Assembly: GCF_004303025.1 (NCBI RefSeq)
Contig: NZ_PJQW01000015.1
Coordinates: forward strand, 19,848 to 83,847
Direction: 5' to 3'
Length of the DNA stretch: 64,000 nt
Source of the DNA: Flavobacterium sp. J27
GTDB taxonomy: Bacteria > Bacteroidota > Bacteroidia > Flavobacteriales > Flavobacteriaceae
Position 1 is the stretch's first letter. Every line of letters starts with the position of its first letter. Position numbers and translations under genes: made by a program. Below, piece after piece: positions 48,706 to 57,675 of the stretch. Under the pieces are notes generated by a model. That model was not told where the DNA came from and made no database searches. It worked only from the letters and a program-made list of their open reading frames with translations.

Positions 48706-49081
48706 CGTCAAAATCTATGTCGTTAGTATAATCATCAATGTCTCTTCTGTCTTTTTTAGTTGGTCTTCCTTCTCCTTTTGCTCTATAATATTCTTTGCTT
48801 AATTTAAGCATTTCTAAATGAGCAAATGCTTCTTCTGGAGTAGTGTCTTTTCTATAAACATCAACTAATTTTGCTCCTACACGACTTTGAGGAATGTCTA
48901 AAATTGTAAACTGATAATTAATTTGATCTTTTCTCAGTACAATTTTATCAGTAGGATACACTTCTCTAGAAGCTTTAGCTAGCTGTCCATTTACAGTAAC
49001 ATGTCCTTTTTTAATAGATTCTGCAGCCATATTACGTGTTTTGAAATACCTAGTGCACCATAAAAACTTATCTACTCTCAT
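48692..49081 (-). CDS. S4-domain RNA-binding protein, HslR (Hsp15)-like
   Basis: 129 residues from ATG at 49079-49081 (MRVDKFLWCTRYFKTR). The S4 fold is clear (RVDKFLWCTRYFKTRNMAAESIKKGHVTVNGQLA in parts, residues 2-36). A charged C-terminal tail (GRPTKKDRRDIDDYTND) follows. HslR proteins rescue stalled 50S subunits carrying nascent chains, protecting ribosomes after heat shock. Shares a transcript with the TPMT-like and phosphoribosyltransferase genes. Confidence 0.9.
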   Translation of the reverse strand: MRVDKFLWCTRYFKTRNMAAESIKKGHVTVNGQLAKASREVYPTDKIVLRKDQINYQFTILDIPQSRVGAKLVDVYRKDTTPEEAFAHLEMLKLSKEYYRAKGEGRPTKKDRRDIDDYTNDIDFDDDFE

Positions 49082-49150
49082 TTTAATCAAAAATCAATGT
49101 TAATTTTTATACAAAAATACAGGAAAATTGTATCTTGCGACTCAAATTTT

Positions 49151-50110
49151 ATGAAAATGAAGAATATTTTAAAGATTAGTTTTATTGTATTAATGTGCAT
49201 TGCGTCGGTTTCTTGTAAAAAAGACGATTCTACATCCACCAGTATTACTTTAAGAGATCGTCAAGTAGTATATGATGAAGATATTTTAGAAATAGAGGAT
49301 TATTTAAACTCATACTATCTTGAAGTTGATGGTGATTTAAATGCTACTATTAAAGAGATTGATAATGGACAAACATCACTTTGGGACGATACTACATATC
49401 CTTTACAGTCTGTAACTGTAAAAAACGATGTTAGAAAAACTAATTATGTCAATGGAGGTTCTGCTGATGTTGTAGAGTATAAGATGTATTATATTGTTTT
49501 AAATGAAGGTGGTGGTGTAAGACCTACACAAGTAGATTCTGTTTTTACAGCATATAAAGGATGGGATTTAAAAAATAACGAAATTTTTGATCAAAACAAT
49601 CAAGGAATTTGGTTTACATATCCACAAACAGGGCAATTTGATCCAGTTTCAATTTCTGGATTTAGACAAATTTTATACCAGATAAAAACGGAAGAATCTT
49701 CAAGTCTTAATGGAAATGGAACTATTACACATAATAATTATGGAAATATTATTGTTTTTATTCCTTCAGGATTGGCATATTTTAACACATCAATTGGTGG
49801 TGAAGCTTATAATCCAATTGCTTTTCAAATAAAATTATTTCAAAGAAAAGAGAATGATCAAGATAGAGATAGAGTAAAAAGTAATTATGAAGATTTAAAT
49901 GGTGATAACGACTTTTATAATGATGATTCTGATGGGGATAATATTCCTAACTTTTTAGATGCAGATGATGATAATGATGGAATTATTACTAAAGTAGAAA
50001 TTATTGAGACCAATGATGGAAATGGACATATAACCTATTATTCGTTTGGGAATATTCCTTTTTGTTCAGGAGGTTCTGTTAAGAAGCACTTAGATAATTC
50101 TTGTCAATAA
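49151..50110 (+). CDS. FKBP-like lipoprotein with Ca-binding C-terminal repeats
   Basis: 319 residues from ATG at 49151 (MKMKNILKISFIVLMCIASVSC), lipobox Cys at about residue 22. Residues ~45-235 resemble flavobacterial FKBP-type prolyl isomerases (VEYKMYYIVLNEGGGVRPTQVDSVFTAYKGWDL region, and FQIKLFQ), though catalytic aromatic residues are not clearly all kept. The C-terminus has thrombospondin type-3/EF-hand-like acid repeats (DLNGDNDFYNDDSDGDNIPNFLDADDD in parts), likely binding calcium. Outer-envelope chaperone for beta-rich proteins is the family role. Confidence 0.75.
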   Translation: MKMKNILKISFIVLMCIASVSCKKDDSTSTSITLRDRQVVYDEDILEIEDYLNSYYLEVDGDLNATIKEIDNGQTSLWDDTTYPLQSVTVKNDVRKTNYVNGGSADVVEYKMYYIVLNEGGGVRPTQVDSVFTAYKGWDLKNNEIFDQNNQGIWFTYPQTGQFDPVSISGFRQILYQIKTEESSSLNGNGTITHNNYGNIIVFIPSGLAYFNTSIGGEAYNPIAFQIKLFQRKENDQDRDRVKSNYEDLNGDNDFYNDDSDGDNIPNFLDADDDNDGIITKVEIIETNDGNGHITYYSFGNIPFCSGGSVKKHLDNSCQ

Positions 50111-50132
50111 TAAAAAATAATTCATATAAATT

Positions 50133-50165
50133 AAAAGGCTCAATTTTAAATTGAGCCTTTTTTTT
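50133..50165. terminator. Bidirectional Rho-independent terminator
   Basis: AAAAGGCTCAATTT (from 50133) pairs with AATTGAGCCTTTT, followed by further T to 50165. Between convergent genes (FKBP-like and transketolase C-subunit). Confidence 0.9.
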
Positions 50166-50185
50166 ATGAAGAATATAAAAATGTT

Positions 50186-51139
50186 TTATTTTCTTTTTAT
50201 TGCTTTTTCTGCAGCATTAATTATTGCTTCTGCATTTAAGCCGTATTTTTCCATTAGTTGTGCAGGTGTTCCACTTTCTCCAAAACTGTCGTTTACAGCT
50301 ACAAATTCTTGAGGTGCAGGGTGGTTTGAAACTAATGTTCTAGAAACACTTTCTCCTAATCCGCCTAATATATTGTGTTCTTCCGCTGTTACAATACAAC
50401 CCGTTTTAGCAACCGATTTTAAGATGGCTTCTTCATCCAATGGTTTTATGGTGTGAATGTTAATTACTTCAGCTGAAATACCTTTTTCTTCTAGTTTTTC
50501 AGCAGCAAGTAAAGCTTCCCAAACCAAATGTCCTGTTGCTACAATCGTTACATCAGAACCTTCGTTTAATAATATGGCTTTACCAATTACAAAAGATTCG
50601 TTTTCTGGTGTAAAGTTGGCCACACTTGGTCTTCCAAAACGTAAGTATACTGGTCCATGATGATCAGCAATAGCAATAGTAGCTGCTTTCGTTTGATTGT
50701 AATCACAAGGATTAATTACCACCATACCAGGAAGCATTTTCATTAAACCGATATCTTCTAAGATTTGATGTGTTGCTCCATCTTCACCTAAAGTTAAACC
50801 CGCATGAGAAGCACAAATTTTTACATTTTTATCAGAATAGGCAATCGATTGACGAATTTGGTCATACACCCTTCCTGTAGAAAAATTGGCAAATGTACCT
50901 GTAAAAGGAATTTTTCCTCCTATGGTTAAACCTGCTGCAATTCCCATCATATTTGCTTCAGCGATTCCTACTTGAAAGAAACGTTCTGGATGATTTTTTT
51001 TAAAATCGTCCATTTTTAGAGAACCGATTAAATCTGCACAAAGTGCAACTACGTTTTCATTTTTTTGTCCTAATTCGGTTAGTCCTGCACCAAAACCTGA
51101 ACGAGTATCTTTATTTCCTGTATTTGTATATTTTTTCAT
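50186..51139 (-). CDS. Transketolase, C-terminal (pyrimidine-binding) subunit
   Basis: 317 residues. Starts in the TPP pyrimidine domain (RSGFGAGLTELGQKNENVVALCADLIGS), with FQVGIAEANMMGIAAGL containing the Glu that activates TPP, LTLGEDGATHQILEDIGLM, and a C-terminal transketolase domain (AVNDSFGESGTPAQLMEKYGL). Together with the N-terminal half encoded upstream (51212-52060, 72-base gap) it forms a split transketolase, a common arrangement in Bacteroidota. Catalyses two-carbon transfers in the pentose phosphate pathway. Confidence 0.94.
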   Translation of the reverse strand: MKKYTNTGNKDTRSGFGAGLTELGQKNENVVALCADLIGSLKMDDFKKNHPERFFQVGIAEANMMGIAAGLTIGGKIPFTGTFANFSTGRVYDQIRQSIAYSDKNVKICASHAGLTLGEDGATHQILEDIGLMKMLPGMVVINPCDYNQTKAATIAIADHHGPVYLRFGRPSVANFTPENESFVIGKAILLNEGSDVTIVATGHLVWEALLAAEKLEEKGISAEVINIHTIKPLDEEAILKSVAKTGCIVTAEEHNILGGLGESVSRTLVSNHPAPQEFVAVNDSFGESGTPAQLMEKYGLNAEAIINAAEKAIKRK

Positions 51140-51211
51140 TTTTAATTTTACTGTATGTTGTATGCTTTATGTTGTATGTTACAATTGCTTACGCTATAAT
51201 GCTTACTGGTA

Positions 51212-52060
51212 TTAATAATCACCTAAAGTTGCTGGGTTTTGAGCTAAAGCATTTGCTAATTGTTCATCATTAGGAGCTTTACCGTGCCAAGCGTGAGTGT
51301 GCATCATAAAATCAACTCCGTTACCCATTTCAGTATGTAGTAAAACACATACAGGTTTTCCTTTGCCTGTTTTTGATTTTGCATTAGTCATACCTGCTAT
51401 AATAGCATCGATGTTATTTCCTTCTTTAATTTCAAGTACATCCCATCCGAAAGCTTCAAATTTTGCTTTTAAACTCCCCATGTTTAAAACTTCATCAGTT
51501 GTTCCGTCTATTTGTTTTCCGTTAAGATCTACTGTAGCTATTAAATTGTCAACATTCTTGGCAGATGCATACATAATTGCTTCCCAATTTTGACCTTCTT
51601 GTAATTCGCCATCTCCTAAAAGAGTATAAACTAAATTTAAATCTTTGTTTAGTTTTTTTGCTTGTGCAGCGCCTAATGCCACACTTAGTCCTTGTCCTAG
51701 AGATCCTGATGCCATTCTAATTCCTGGCAATCCTTCATGAGTGGTTGGGTGGCCTTGTAATCTTGAGTTTAATAATCTAAAGGTAGCTAATTCACTAACA
51801 GGGAAATAACCACTTCTAGCTAAAACACTATAAAAAACCGGTGAAATATGTCCGTTAGAAAGGAAAAAAACATCTTCGTTCGTACCATTCATATCAAAAC
51901 CTTCTTTACGATTCATAAGGTGTTGATAAAGCGTTACAAAAAATTCTGTACAGCCTAAGGATCCTCCTGGATGCCCAGAATTTACAGCATGTACCATTCT
52001 TAAAATGTCTCTTCTTACTTGAACTGTTAATTCTTGTAGTTGTTGTGTGTTTGGTTTCAT
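51212..52060 (-). CDS. Transketolase, N-terminal (TPP-binding) subunit
   Basis: 282 residues. MVHAVNSGHPGGSLGCTEFFVTLY (residues ~22-45) and the TPP/Mg motif LLGDGELQEGQNWEAIMYA (GDG...N) identify the pyrophosphate-binding half. The HGKAPNDEQLANAL end is also typical. Partner of the 50186-51139 gene. The 72-base gap holds a TATGTTGTATG direct repeat of no clear purpose. Cytoplasmic central-carbon enzyme. Confidence 0.94.
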   Translation of the reverse strand: MKPNTQQLQELTVQVRRDILRMVHAVNSGHPGGSLGCTEFFVTLYQHLMNRKEGFDMNGTNEDVFFLSNGHISPVFYSVLARSGYFPVSELATFRLLNSRLQGHPTTHEGLPGIRMASGSLGQGLSVALGAAQAKKLNKDLNLVYTLLGDGELQEGQNWEAIMYASAKNVDNLIATVDLNGKQIDGTTDEVLNMGSLKAKFEAFGWDVLEIKEGNNIDAIIAGMTNAKSKTGKGKPVCVLLHTEMGNGVDFMMHTHAWHGKAPNDEQLANALAQNPATLGDY

Positions 52061-52204
52061 TTTTAATGTTAAAATTTAAAAGCACAAATATAAGTAGATT
52101 ATTATTATTAATTTCAAGAGAATAGTGAGGACTTTTGAAAAGTTATTTACAATAGAAAACTACTTATATTGTTGTAAAATAGAGAGATAGTTTTTTTTAG
52201 CGAA

Positions 52205-52924
52205 TTATTTTATTCTTAATACGGCATATTTTAGAATACAAAATAATGCTCTAAATCCATCTTTCCATGAAATTTTTTTGCCTTCTTGATAGGTTCTACC
52301 ATAATAAGAAATTCCTACTTCATAAATTCTTATTTTTGGAATTCGGGCTATTTTGGCAGTTATTTCAGGTTCAAAACCAAATCTTTTTTCTTTTAAAGAG
52401 ATGTCTTTTATAATTTGGGTTCTAAATATTTTATAGCAGGTTTCCATGTCTGTTAAATTCAAATTGGTAAACATATTGGAAACAAAGGTTAAAAATTTAT
52501 TGCCAATGGTATGCCAAAAAAATAAAATACGATGAGGCTTACCTCCTACAAATCGAGAACCGTAAACTACATCTGCAAAGCCATCTACAATGGGTTTTAG
52601 CAAGATATTATATTCTTTAGGGTCATATTCTAAATCGGCATCTTGTATAATTATGTAATTTCCTGTAGCATGTTTAATACCTGTATGCAAAGCCGATCCC
52701 TTACCTTGATTTGTTTTATGTGTATAATGATGAATAGTAAGGTCTAAATTTTGATCTTTGTAAGATTGAATGGCTTGATCGGTATTATCTGATGAACAGT
52801 CGTTTATAATTATAATTTCTTTCTCAATATTGTTAATTAAAACAACATCTTTTATCTTATCTAAAATAAGATGAATTGTTTGCTCTTCATTATAAGCAGG
52901 TATTATAATGGATAGTTTTTCCAT
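52205..52924 (-). CDS. Glycosyltransferase family 2, dolichol-phosphate mannosyltransferase-like
   Basis: 239 residues. Nucleotide-sugar binding start LSIIIPAYNEEQTIHLIL, metal-binding IIQDADLEYDPKEYNIL (DAD), and DVVYGSRFVGGKPHR fit the DPM1-like GT2 branch, with a terminal region FRALFCILKYAVLRIK at the membrane. It probably makes polyprenyl-phosphate sugar. The upstream gene, 4 bases away, encodes an ArnT-like GT39-type transferase, a natural user of polyprenyl-phosphate sugars for lipid A or protein glycosylation. Confidence 0.9.
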   Translation of the reverse strand: MEKLSIIIPAYNEEQTIHLILDKIKDVVLINNIEKEIIIINDCSSDNTDQAIQSYKDQNLDLTIHHYTHKTNQGKGSALHTGIKHATGNYIIIQDADLEYDPKEYNILLKPIVDGFADVVYGSRFVGGKPHRILFFWHTIGNKFLTFVSNMFTNLNLTDMETCYKIFRTQIIKDISLKEKRFGFEPEITAKIARIPKIRIYEVGISYYGRTYQEGKKISWKDGFRALFCILKYAVLRIK

Positions 52925-52928
52925 TGTA

Positions 52929-54581
52929 TTATTTGTCTATTTGGATTAAATATCTGTAATTTAGTACCTCTTTTCTTTTGCTCTCTAATAAGAAGTTGAG
53001 TTTTAATATCGTAATTCGATATTGTTTAAATGCTTTTTTTGATATAATTTTTAAATTCAACTTTTCAATATCCTTTAAATCTTCTTCATGAATGTATAAC
53101 CATGTTTTTTTGTTATTCTTATGTAAATCTTCTTTTGTAACCACATTAGTAAAAGGATTTTGTAAATAAAAATTAAATAAATGAGAAGGTTTATTGTAAA
53201 TAGCAACTTTTTCTAATGGGTGATTTTCTTTTAACCATTTGGCAGCCATGGCATCCGATTGAAAAGTGACTAATTTTGGATAAAAAATGAAAGACATAAA
53301 AAGGTTTAAAACGATGATTGGACTAATGCATTTTATAATTAGGTTTTCAAACTTATTTTTAAAGAAGAAAAGTAGTGTTACTTGTAATAGTACAAGAAAG
53401 ATTACTATGACATAATTTTCTTTAAAAAATAAAATAGGATATATAATAAGAAGTAATAAAACTACATAACCTAAGCTTGTATTTACTATAATCCACTTTC
53501 CGATATTTTTTAAAGAAATTTTAGACCAATAATCGGCTACCAAAATAGCTGCAAAAGGAAATGTTACAAAAACATAATGTGGTAATTTGTATTTAGATAG
53601 TGATAAAAAGAAAAACAAACAAGTAAACCCAATGAAGCTAATTATTTCTGTACTTTCTTCTTTATTAAAAAATAGACTTTTAGTTTTATAATATAACGCA
53701 AAAAGAAGCATAAAAAACCAAGGAAAAAAATCCCAAAGGCTAGTTCCAATAAAAAAATGCCATGGCGTGTTGTTGTTCCAAACGCTTTCACCAGTTATTC
53801 TTCCAAAACTTTGTAGCCAATAATAAAAATACAATCCTTTTTGTCCTTTAATTCCATGGGTTATTTTTTCTGGTTGAAGGTCAAATTGATGGTATAATCC
53901 ATACGACATCGGGAATAATACTAAAGCGACAATTAGTCCTACGAAAAGCCATTGAAATGAAAGGATTTGTTTCCATTGTTTCTTATAAATGAGATGTATT
54001 CCAATAGGAAATAAAATGGTAACAATACCTATAGGACCTTTGGCTAACATGGCTAAGCCAATAAAAATCGAAGCGAAAAGTAAGTTTTTAAATTTTCTAT
54101 AGGTGAAGTATTCTGCAAAAAACCAACAACTAATAATAACACTTGAGGTTAATAGTGCATCTGTTCTTACATCGTTTGTCATTAAGAAATACGATTGAGT
54201 AGTGCCTAGAATTAAAACAGCATTTTTAGCTACTTTAGTGTCATAATAAAGGACACAAAAACGATACAATGCATATAATGAAAATAGTAAAAAAAGAAAC
54301 GATGGTAATTTGTAAGCAATATTTGTAACTCCAAATAATGAAATACTCATGCTAGATAGCCAAAAAAGTAAAGGTGGTTTGTCTAAATAATCGGTTCCAA
54401 ATTCTTTTACTTCTAGGTAAGAATTAGTTTTTGACATTTCTGCTGAAATACTAGCATATTGAGCAGCATCTACAGCCATAACATCCAAAAATAAATTGTG
54501 ACTATAAATCGCTACTATGACTAGAAGGATGCATTTTTCAAATTTGGTAAACTGATTCAAAAAAGAAAACATAAAATACAA
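52929..54581 (-). CDS. ArnT-like (GT39/GT83) integral-membrane glycosyltransferase
   Basis: 550 residues, 11-13 membrane helices. The N-terminal loop holds AVDAAQYASISAEM (acidic Asp in the position of the catalytic Asp-Glu pair), and LDKPPLLFWLSS is the diagnostic PPLxxW/Y motif of ArnT/PMT enzymes. Later MAAKWLKENHPLEKVAIY marks a soluble C-terminal domain. It takes a sugar from polyprenyl phosphate to a lipid or protein acceptor on the outer face of the inner membrane. Operon with the GT2 downstream. Confidence 0.88.
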   Translation of the reverse strand: MYFMFSFLNQFTKFEKCILLVIVAIYSHNLFLDVMAVDAAQYASISAEMSKTNSYLEVKEFGTDYLDKPPLLFWLSSMSISLFGVTNIAYKLPSFLFLLFSLYALYRFCVLYYDTKVAKNAVLILGTTQSYFLMTNDVRTDALLTSSVIISCWFFAEYFTYRKFKNLLFASIFIGLAMLAKGPIGIVTILFPIGIHLIYKKQWKQILSFQWLFVGLIVALVLFPMSYGLYHQFDLQPEKITHGIKGQKGLYFYYWLQSFGRITGESVWNNNTPWHFFIGTSLWDFFPWFFMLLFALYYKTKSLFFNKEESTEIISFIGFTCLFFFLSLSKYKLPHYVFVTFPFAAILVADYWSKISLKNIGKWIIVNTSLGYVVLLLLIIYPILFFKENYVIVIFLVLLQVTLLFFFKNKFENLIIKCISPIIVLNLFMSFIFYPKLVTFQSDAMAAKWLKENHPLEKVAIYNKPSHLFNFYLQNPFTNVVTKEDLHKNNKKTWLYIHEEDLKDIEKLNLKIISKKAFKQYRITILKLNFLLESKRKEVLNYRYLIQIDK

Positions 54582-54672
54582 TTGTTATCTTACAAAGAAA
54601 CAAATAAAAAAGAATTGTATTTTATGTTTTGTAAATATTTACTCTAAAAGGGATGTATTATTTATTCTATTT

Positions 54673-56058
54673 TTATAGTTTTTGATCTTCAGATAACACA
54701 CGAATTAATTTTTTATTGACAAATTCGTCTATGCCTAATGGGGACATTTCTCTACCATAACCAGATCTTTTTGTACCACCAAATGGAAGTTCAACAGATG
54801 ATTTAGTTGGATGATTGATAAAAACCATACCAGAATTAATTTCATTTGCCATGATTTTAGCTTTCTCTAAATCTTTGGTAAAAATAGAACCACCCAAGCC
54901 AAAATCGGTATCGTTTGCCAAAGTAATCGCTTCTTCTTCATTTTTAACAATATAAAAACTAGCAACAGGTCCAAAAAGTTCTTCTTTGTAAATCTGCATT
55001 TTAGGGGTTATGTTGCTAATAATGGTAGGTTCTATAAATGCTCCTTTTAAAGCCGCCTTTTTGCCACCAGTTTCTATTTTAGCTCCTTCGGAAACTGCTT
55101 TGTTAATTTGTTCCAAAATGGTTTCTAAAGCATCTTCACTGGAAAGAGGACCGAGCTCAGTAGTTGTGTTTAATGGATCACCTAATTGTAGTGTTTTCAT
55201 TTTAGCTTTAAATTTTGATAAAAATTCAGCGGCGATTTTTTCTACCACAATAAACCGTTTGGCTGCAATACAACTTTGCCCGTTGTTTACAGTTCTGCCT
55301 ATAATTGCCAAAGCAACTGTTCTTTCAATATCGGCATCTTCTAAAACAATGAAGGGGTCGCTACCGCCAAGCTCTAGTACAGATTTTTTAATAAATTTTC
55401 CAGCCATCATTGCTAATTCTGAGCCTGCTTTTTCGCTACCTGTTAAGGATGCTCCTTGAATGCGTTTGTCTGCAATAAGTTTTGTTACTTTTGAACCTCT
55501 TACAAATAGATTAGTATACAAACCTTCAGGAGCTTTTGCTTCTTTAAAAATAGTTTCTATGGCTTTAGCACATTGAGGTACATTTGAAGCATGTTTTAAT
55601 AAAATAGTATTACCAATCATAAGGTTTGGTGCAGCAAAGCGAGCTACTTGATAAAATGGAAAATTCCAAGGTTCTACACCAAGTAAAACACCTAGTGGGT
55701 TTTTTCTTATGAACGCTTCTCCTACGGTAACTTCTACAGGTTCATCTTTAAGAAAATCAACTCCATTTTTTGAATAATACTCAAAAATAGAAGCCGCATA
55801 CTCTATTTCGCTTTCCGCTTGTTTAATTAGTTTTCCCATTTCTAAGGTAATCAACTTGGCTAATTCATTTTTTCGGGAACGCAAAATTTCGGCTACTCGA
55901 CTTAAAATTAAAGCTCTTTCAGTAAGAGTTGTTTTTCTCCAAGAATAAAAAGTTTGATGGGCTTTCTCAATGGCATGATCTATTTGTTCATTGGTCATTT
56001 CGTCATACGATTTTAAAACTTCCAATGTAAATGGATTTATAGATTTTATAGACATCAT
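54673..56058 (-). CDS. NAD(P)-dependent succinate-semialdehyde dehydrogenase-like ALDH
   Basis: 461 residues from ATG at 56056-56058; the longer reading overlaps the upstream small gene. ALDH signatures: GVEPWNFPFYQVARF, SLTGSEKAGSELA, VLELGGSDPFIVL (Glu) and NNGQSCIAAKRF (catalytic Cys, about residue 263), plus KEELFGPVASFYIV. The length of ~460 and the sequence style match the SSADH (GabD/Sad) group. Oxidises succinate semialdehyde or a related aldehyde. A 92-residue gene precedes it in the operon. Confidence 0.9.
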   Translation of the reverse strand: MMSIKSINPFTLEVLKSYDEMTNEQIDHAIEKAHQTFYSWRKTTLTERALILSRVAEILRSRKNELAKLITLEMGKLIKQAESEIEYAASIFEYYSKNGVDFLKDEPVEVTVGEAFIRKNPLGVLLGVEPWNFPFYQVARFAAPNLMIGNTILLKHASNVPQCAKAIETIFKEAKAPEGLYTNLFVRGSKVTKLIADKRIQGASLTGSEKAGSELAMMAGKFIKKSVLELGGSDPFIVLEDADIERTVALAIIGRTVNNGQSCIAAKRFIVVEKIAAEFLSKFKAKMKTLQLGDPLNTTTELGPLSSEDALETILEQINKAVSEGAKIETGGKKAALKGAFIEPTIISNITPKMQIYKEELFGPVASFYIVKNEEEAITLANDTDFGLGGSIFTKDLEKAKIMANEINSGMVFINHPTKSSVELPFGGTKRSGYGREMSPLGIDEFVNKKLIRVLSEDQKL

Positions 56059-56068
56059 ATAGTTGGTT

Positions 56069-56347
56069 TTATTTTGTATCTGCTTGACTGTAATAATTGT
56101 TTTCTTCATCTTCGTTACCAATGGCTTCTTGTTGATCATCTAATGTAGCTCCAGGTACATCTAAGTCGGAACCTGTTATTGTAGTGTTTTCAATTGTTTT
56201 CGGAGTTTTTTTAGTTCTAGAAATGTCTTCAGGATCAATGTCTGTTTCCTTTTTATTTTGGGTGTAAATATCTTCCGATGCGGGATAGTTTATCTCTTTT
56301 AGATTAGACTTAATTTCAGCTTCTTTAGGGTTTTTTATATTTTTCAT
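56069..56347 (-). CDS. Conserved small hydrophilic protein (92 aa)
   Basis: Very charged, no hydrophobic core, predicted disordered. The C-terminal third DLDVPGATLDDQQEAIGNEDEENNYYS is a block I recognise as conserved across Bacteroidota small proteins of unknown function. Lies 10 bases before the aldehyde dehydrogenase start and is probably co-transcribed. Possibly stress-related; nothing more can be inferred. Confidence 0.75.
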   Translation of the reverse strand: MKNIKNPKEAEIKSNLKEINYPASEDIYTQNKKETDIDPEDISRTKKTPKTIENTTITGSDLDVPGATLDDQQEAIGNEDEENNYYSQADTK

Positions 56348-56505
56348 GATAGTACAATTTAGAAATAATTTATATACAAAGTTCCATTTATTTATTTTTT
56401 TATAAGTTACATATTTTAAATTAATTGTTCTATAATTATTAGGTCTTTTACCTATTTATCTGTTAAATAAAATAATAATTTATGAATCATCATTCTGAAA
56501 ACAAT

Positions 56506-56513
56506 TATATTTG
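56506..56513 (+). promoter_or_regulatory. -7 promoter box for tgt
   Basis: TATATTTG at 56506-56513, 17 bases before the tgt start, matches TAnnTTTG. No preQ1-riboswitch fold is evident in the 180-base leader. Confidence 0.45.
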
Positions 56514-56530
56514 CCCTGTAAAAATTTTAT

Positions 56531-57661
56531 ATGAAGTTTGAATTAGTAACGAAAGATCCAAAGAGTAAAGCAAGAGCTGGAAAAATAACAACAGACCATG
56601 GTACCATTGAAACACCGATCTTCATGCCTGTTGGAACTGTAGCTTCTGTGAAAGGAGTACATCAAAGAGAATTGAAAAACGATATCAATCCAGATATTAT
56701 TTTAGGGAATACCTATCACTTATATTTAAGACCGCAAACAGATATTTTAGAAAAAGCGGGTGGTTTACATAAATTCATGAATTGGGATAGAAATATTCTT
56801 ACCGATTCTGGTGGTTACCAAGTGTATTCACTTTCTTCGAACAGAAAAATAAAAGAAGAAGGTGTGAAGTTTAAATCACATATCGATGGTTCATACCATT
56901 TTTTTTCTCCAGAAAATGTAATGGAAATCCAACGTACTATTGGAGCAGACATTATCATGGCATTTGATGAATGTACTCCTTATCCTTGTGATTATCGTTA
57001 TGCCAAACGTTCCATGCATATGACACATAGGTGGTTAGATAGATGTATTGCACATTTAGATAGATTACCTTATAAATATGGTTATGAACAAACCTTTTTT
57101 CCTATTGTTCAGGGAAGTACGTATAAAGATTTACGAGAACAATCGGCAGAGTATATTGCTAATGCTGGTGCACAAGGAAATGCTATTGGAGGATTGTCTG
57201 TAGGTGAGCCTGCTGAAGAAATGTATGCTATGACAGAAGTAGTAACTGCTATTTTACCAGAAGACAAACCTAGATATTTAATGGGAGTGGGAACACCAAT
57301 TAATATTTTAGAAAACATAGCACTTGGAATAGATATGTTTGATTGTGTGATGCCAACCCGAAATGCTAGAAACGGAATGTTGTTTACTGCTAATGGTAGT
57401 ATCAATATTAAAAATAAAAAATGGGAAGCCGATTTTTCACCCATTGATTCTATGGGACATACATGGGTAGATTTGGAATATTCAAAAGCTTATTTGAGAC
57501 ATTTATTTGCAGCCAACGAATTTTTAGGTAAGCAGATAGCAACTATTCACAATTTAGGATTCTATATGTGGTTAGTAAGAGAAGCTAGAAGACAAATCTT
57601 GGCAGGTACTTTTAGAGAATGGAAAGATAAGATGGTTATTCAAATGAGTCAACGATTATAA
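56531..57661 (+). CDS. tgt: Queuine tRNA-ribosyltransferase (tRNA-guanine transglycosylase)
   Basis: 376 residues. TIETPIFMPVGTVASVKG near the N-terminus, LILGNTYHLYLRP-type segment, the substrate-binding ILTDSGGYQVYSLSSN (nucleophile Asp), MAFDECTPYP, and GGLSVGEPAEEMY are all TGT hallmarks. It swaps preQ1 for guanine at position 34 of GUN tRNAs. Oddity: the C-terminal zinc site (CxCxxC...H) is missing; the aligned stretch reads DFSPIDSMGHTWVDLEYSKAYLRHLF in parts. Leads an operon with the permease gene 14 bases downstream. Confidence 0.93.
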   Translation: MKFELVTKDPKSKARAGKITTDHGTIETPIFMPVGTVASVKGVHQRELKNDINPDIILGNTYHLYLRPQTDILEKAGGLHKFMNWDRNILTDSGGYQVYSLSSNRKIKEEGVKFKSHIDGSYHFFSPENVMEIQRTIGADIIMAFDECTPYPCDYRYAKRSMHMTHRWLDRCIAHLDRLPYKYGYEQTFFPIVQGSTYKDLREQSAEYIANAGAQGNAIGGLSVGEPAEEMYAMTEVVTAILPEDKPRYLMGVGTPINILENIALGIDMFDCVMPTRNARNGMLFTANGSINIKNKKWEADFSPIDSMGHTWVDLEYSKAYLRHLFAANEFLGKQIATIHNLGFYMWLVREARRQILAGTFREWKDKMVIQMSQRL

Positions 57662-57675
57662 ATCTTAGTTCAGCA

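Noticed and set aside
55010..55459. Plus-strand 149-residue frame
   Set aside because: Shadow of the aldehyde dehydrogenase gene; the dehydrogenase motifs cover the same bases.
56348..56530. preQ1 riboswitch before tgt
   Set aside because: No pseudoknot-like C-rich/A-rich pattern could be found in the leader.
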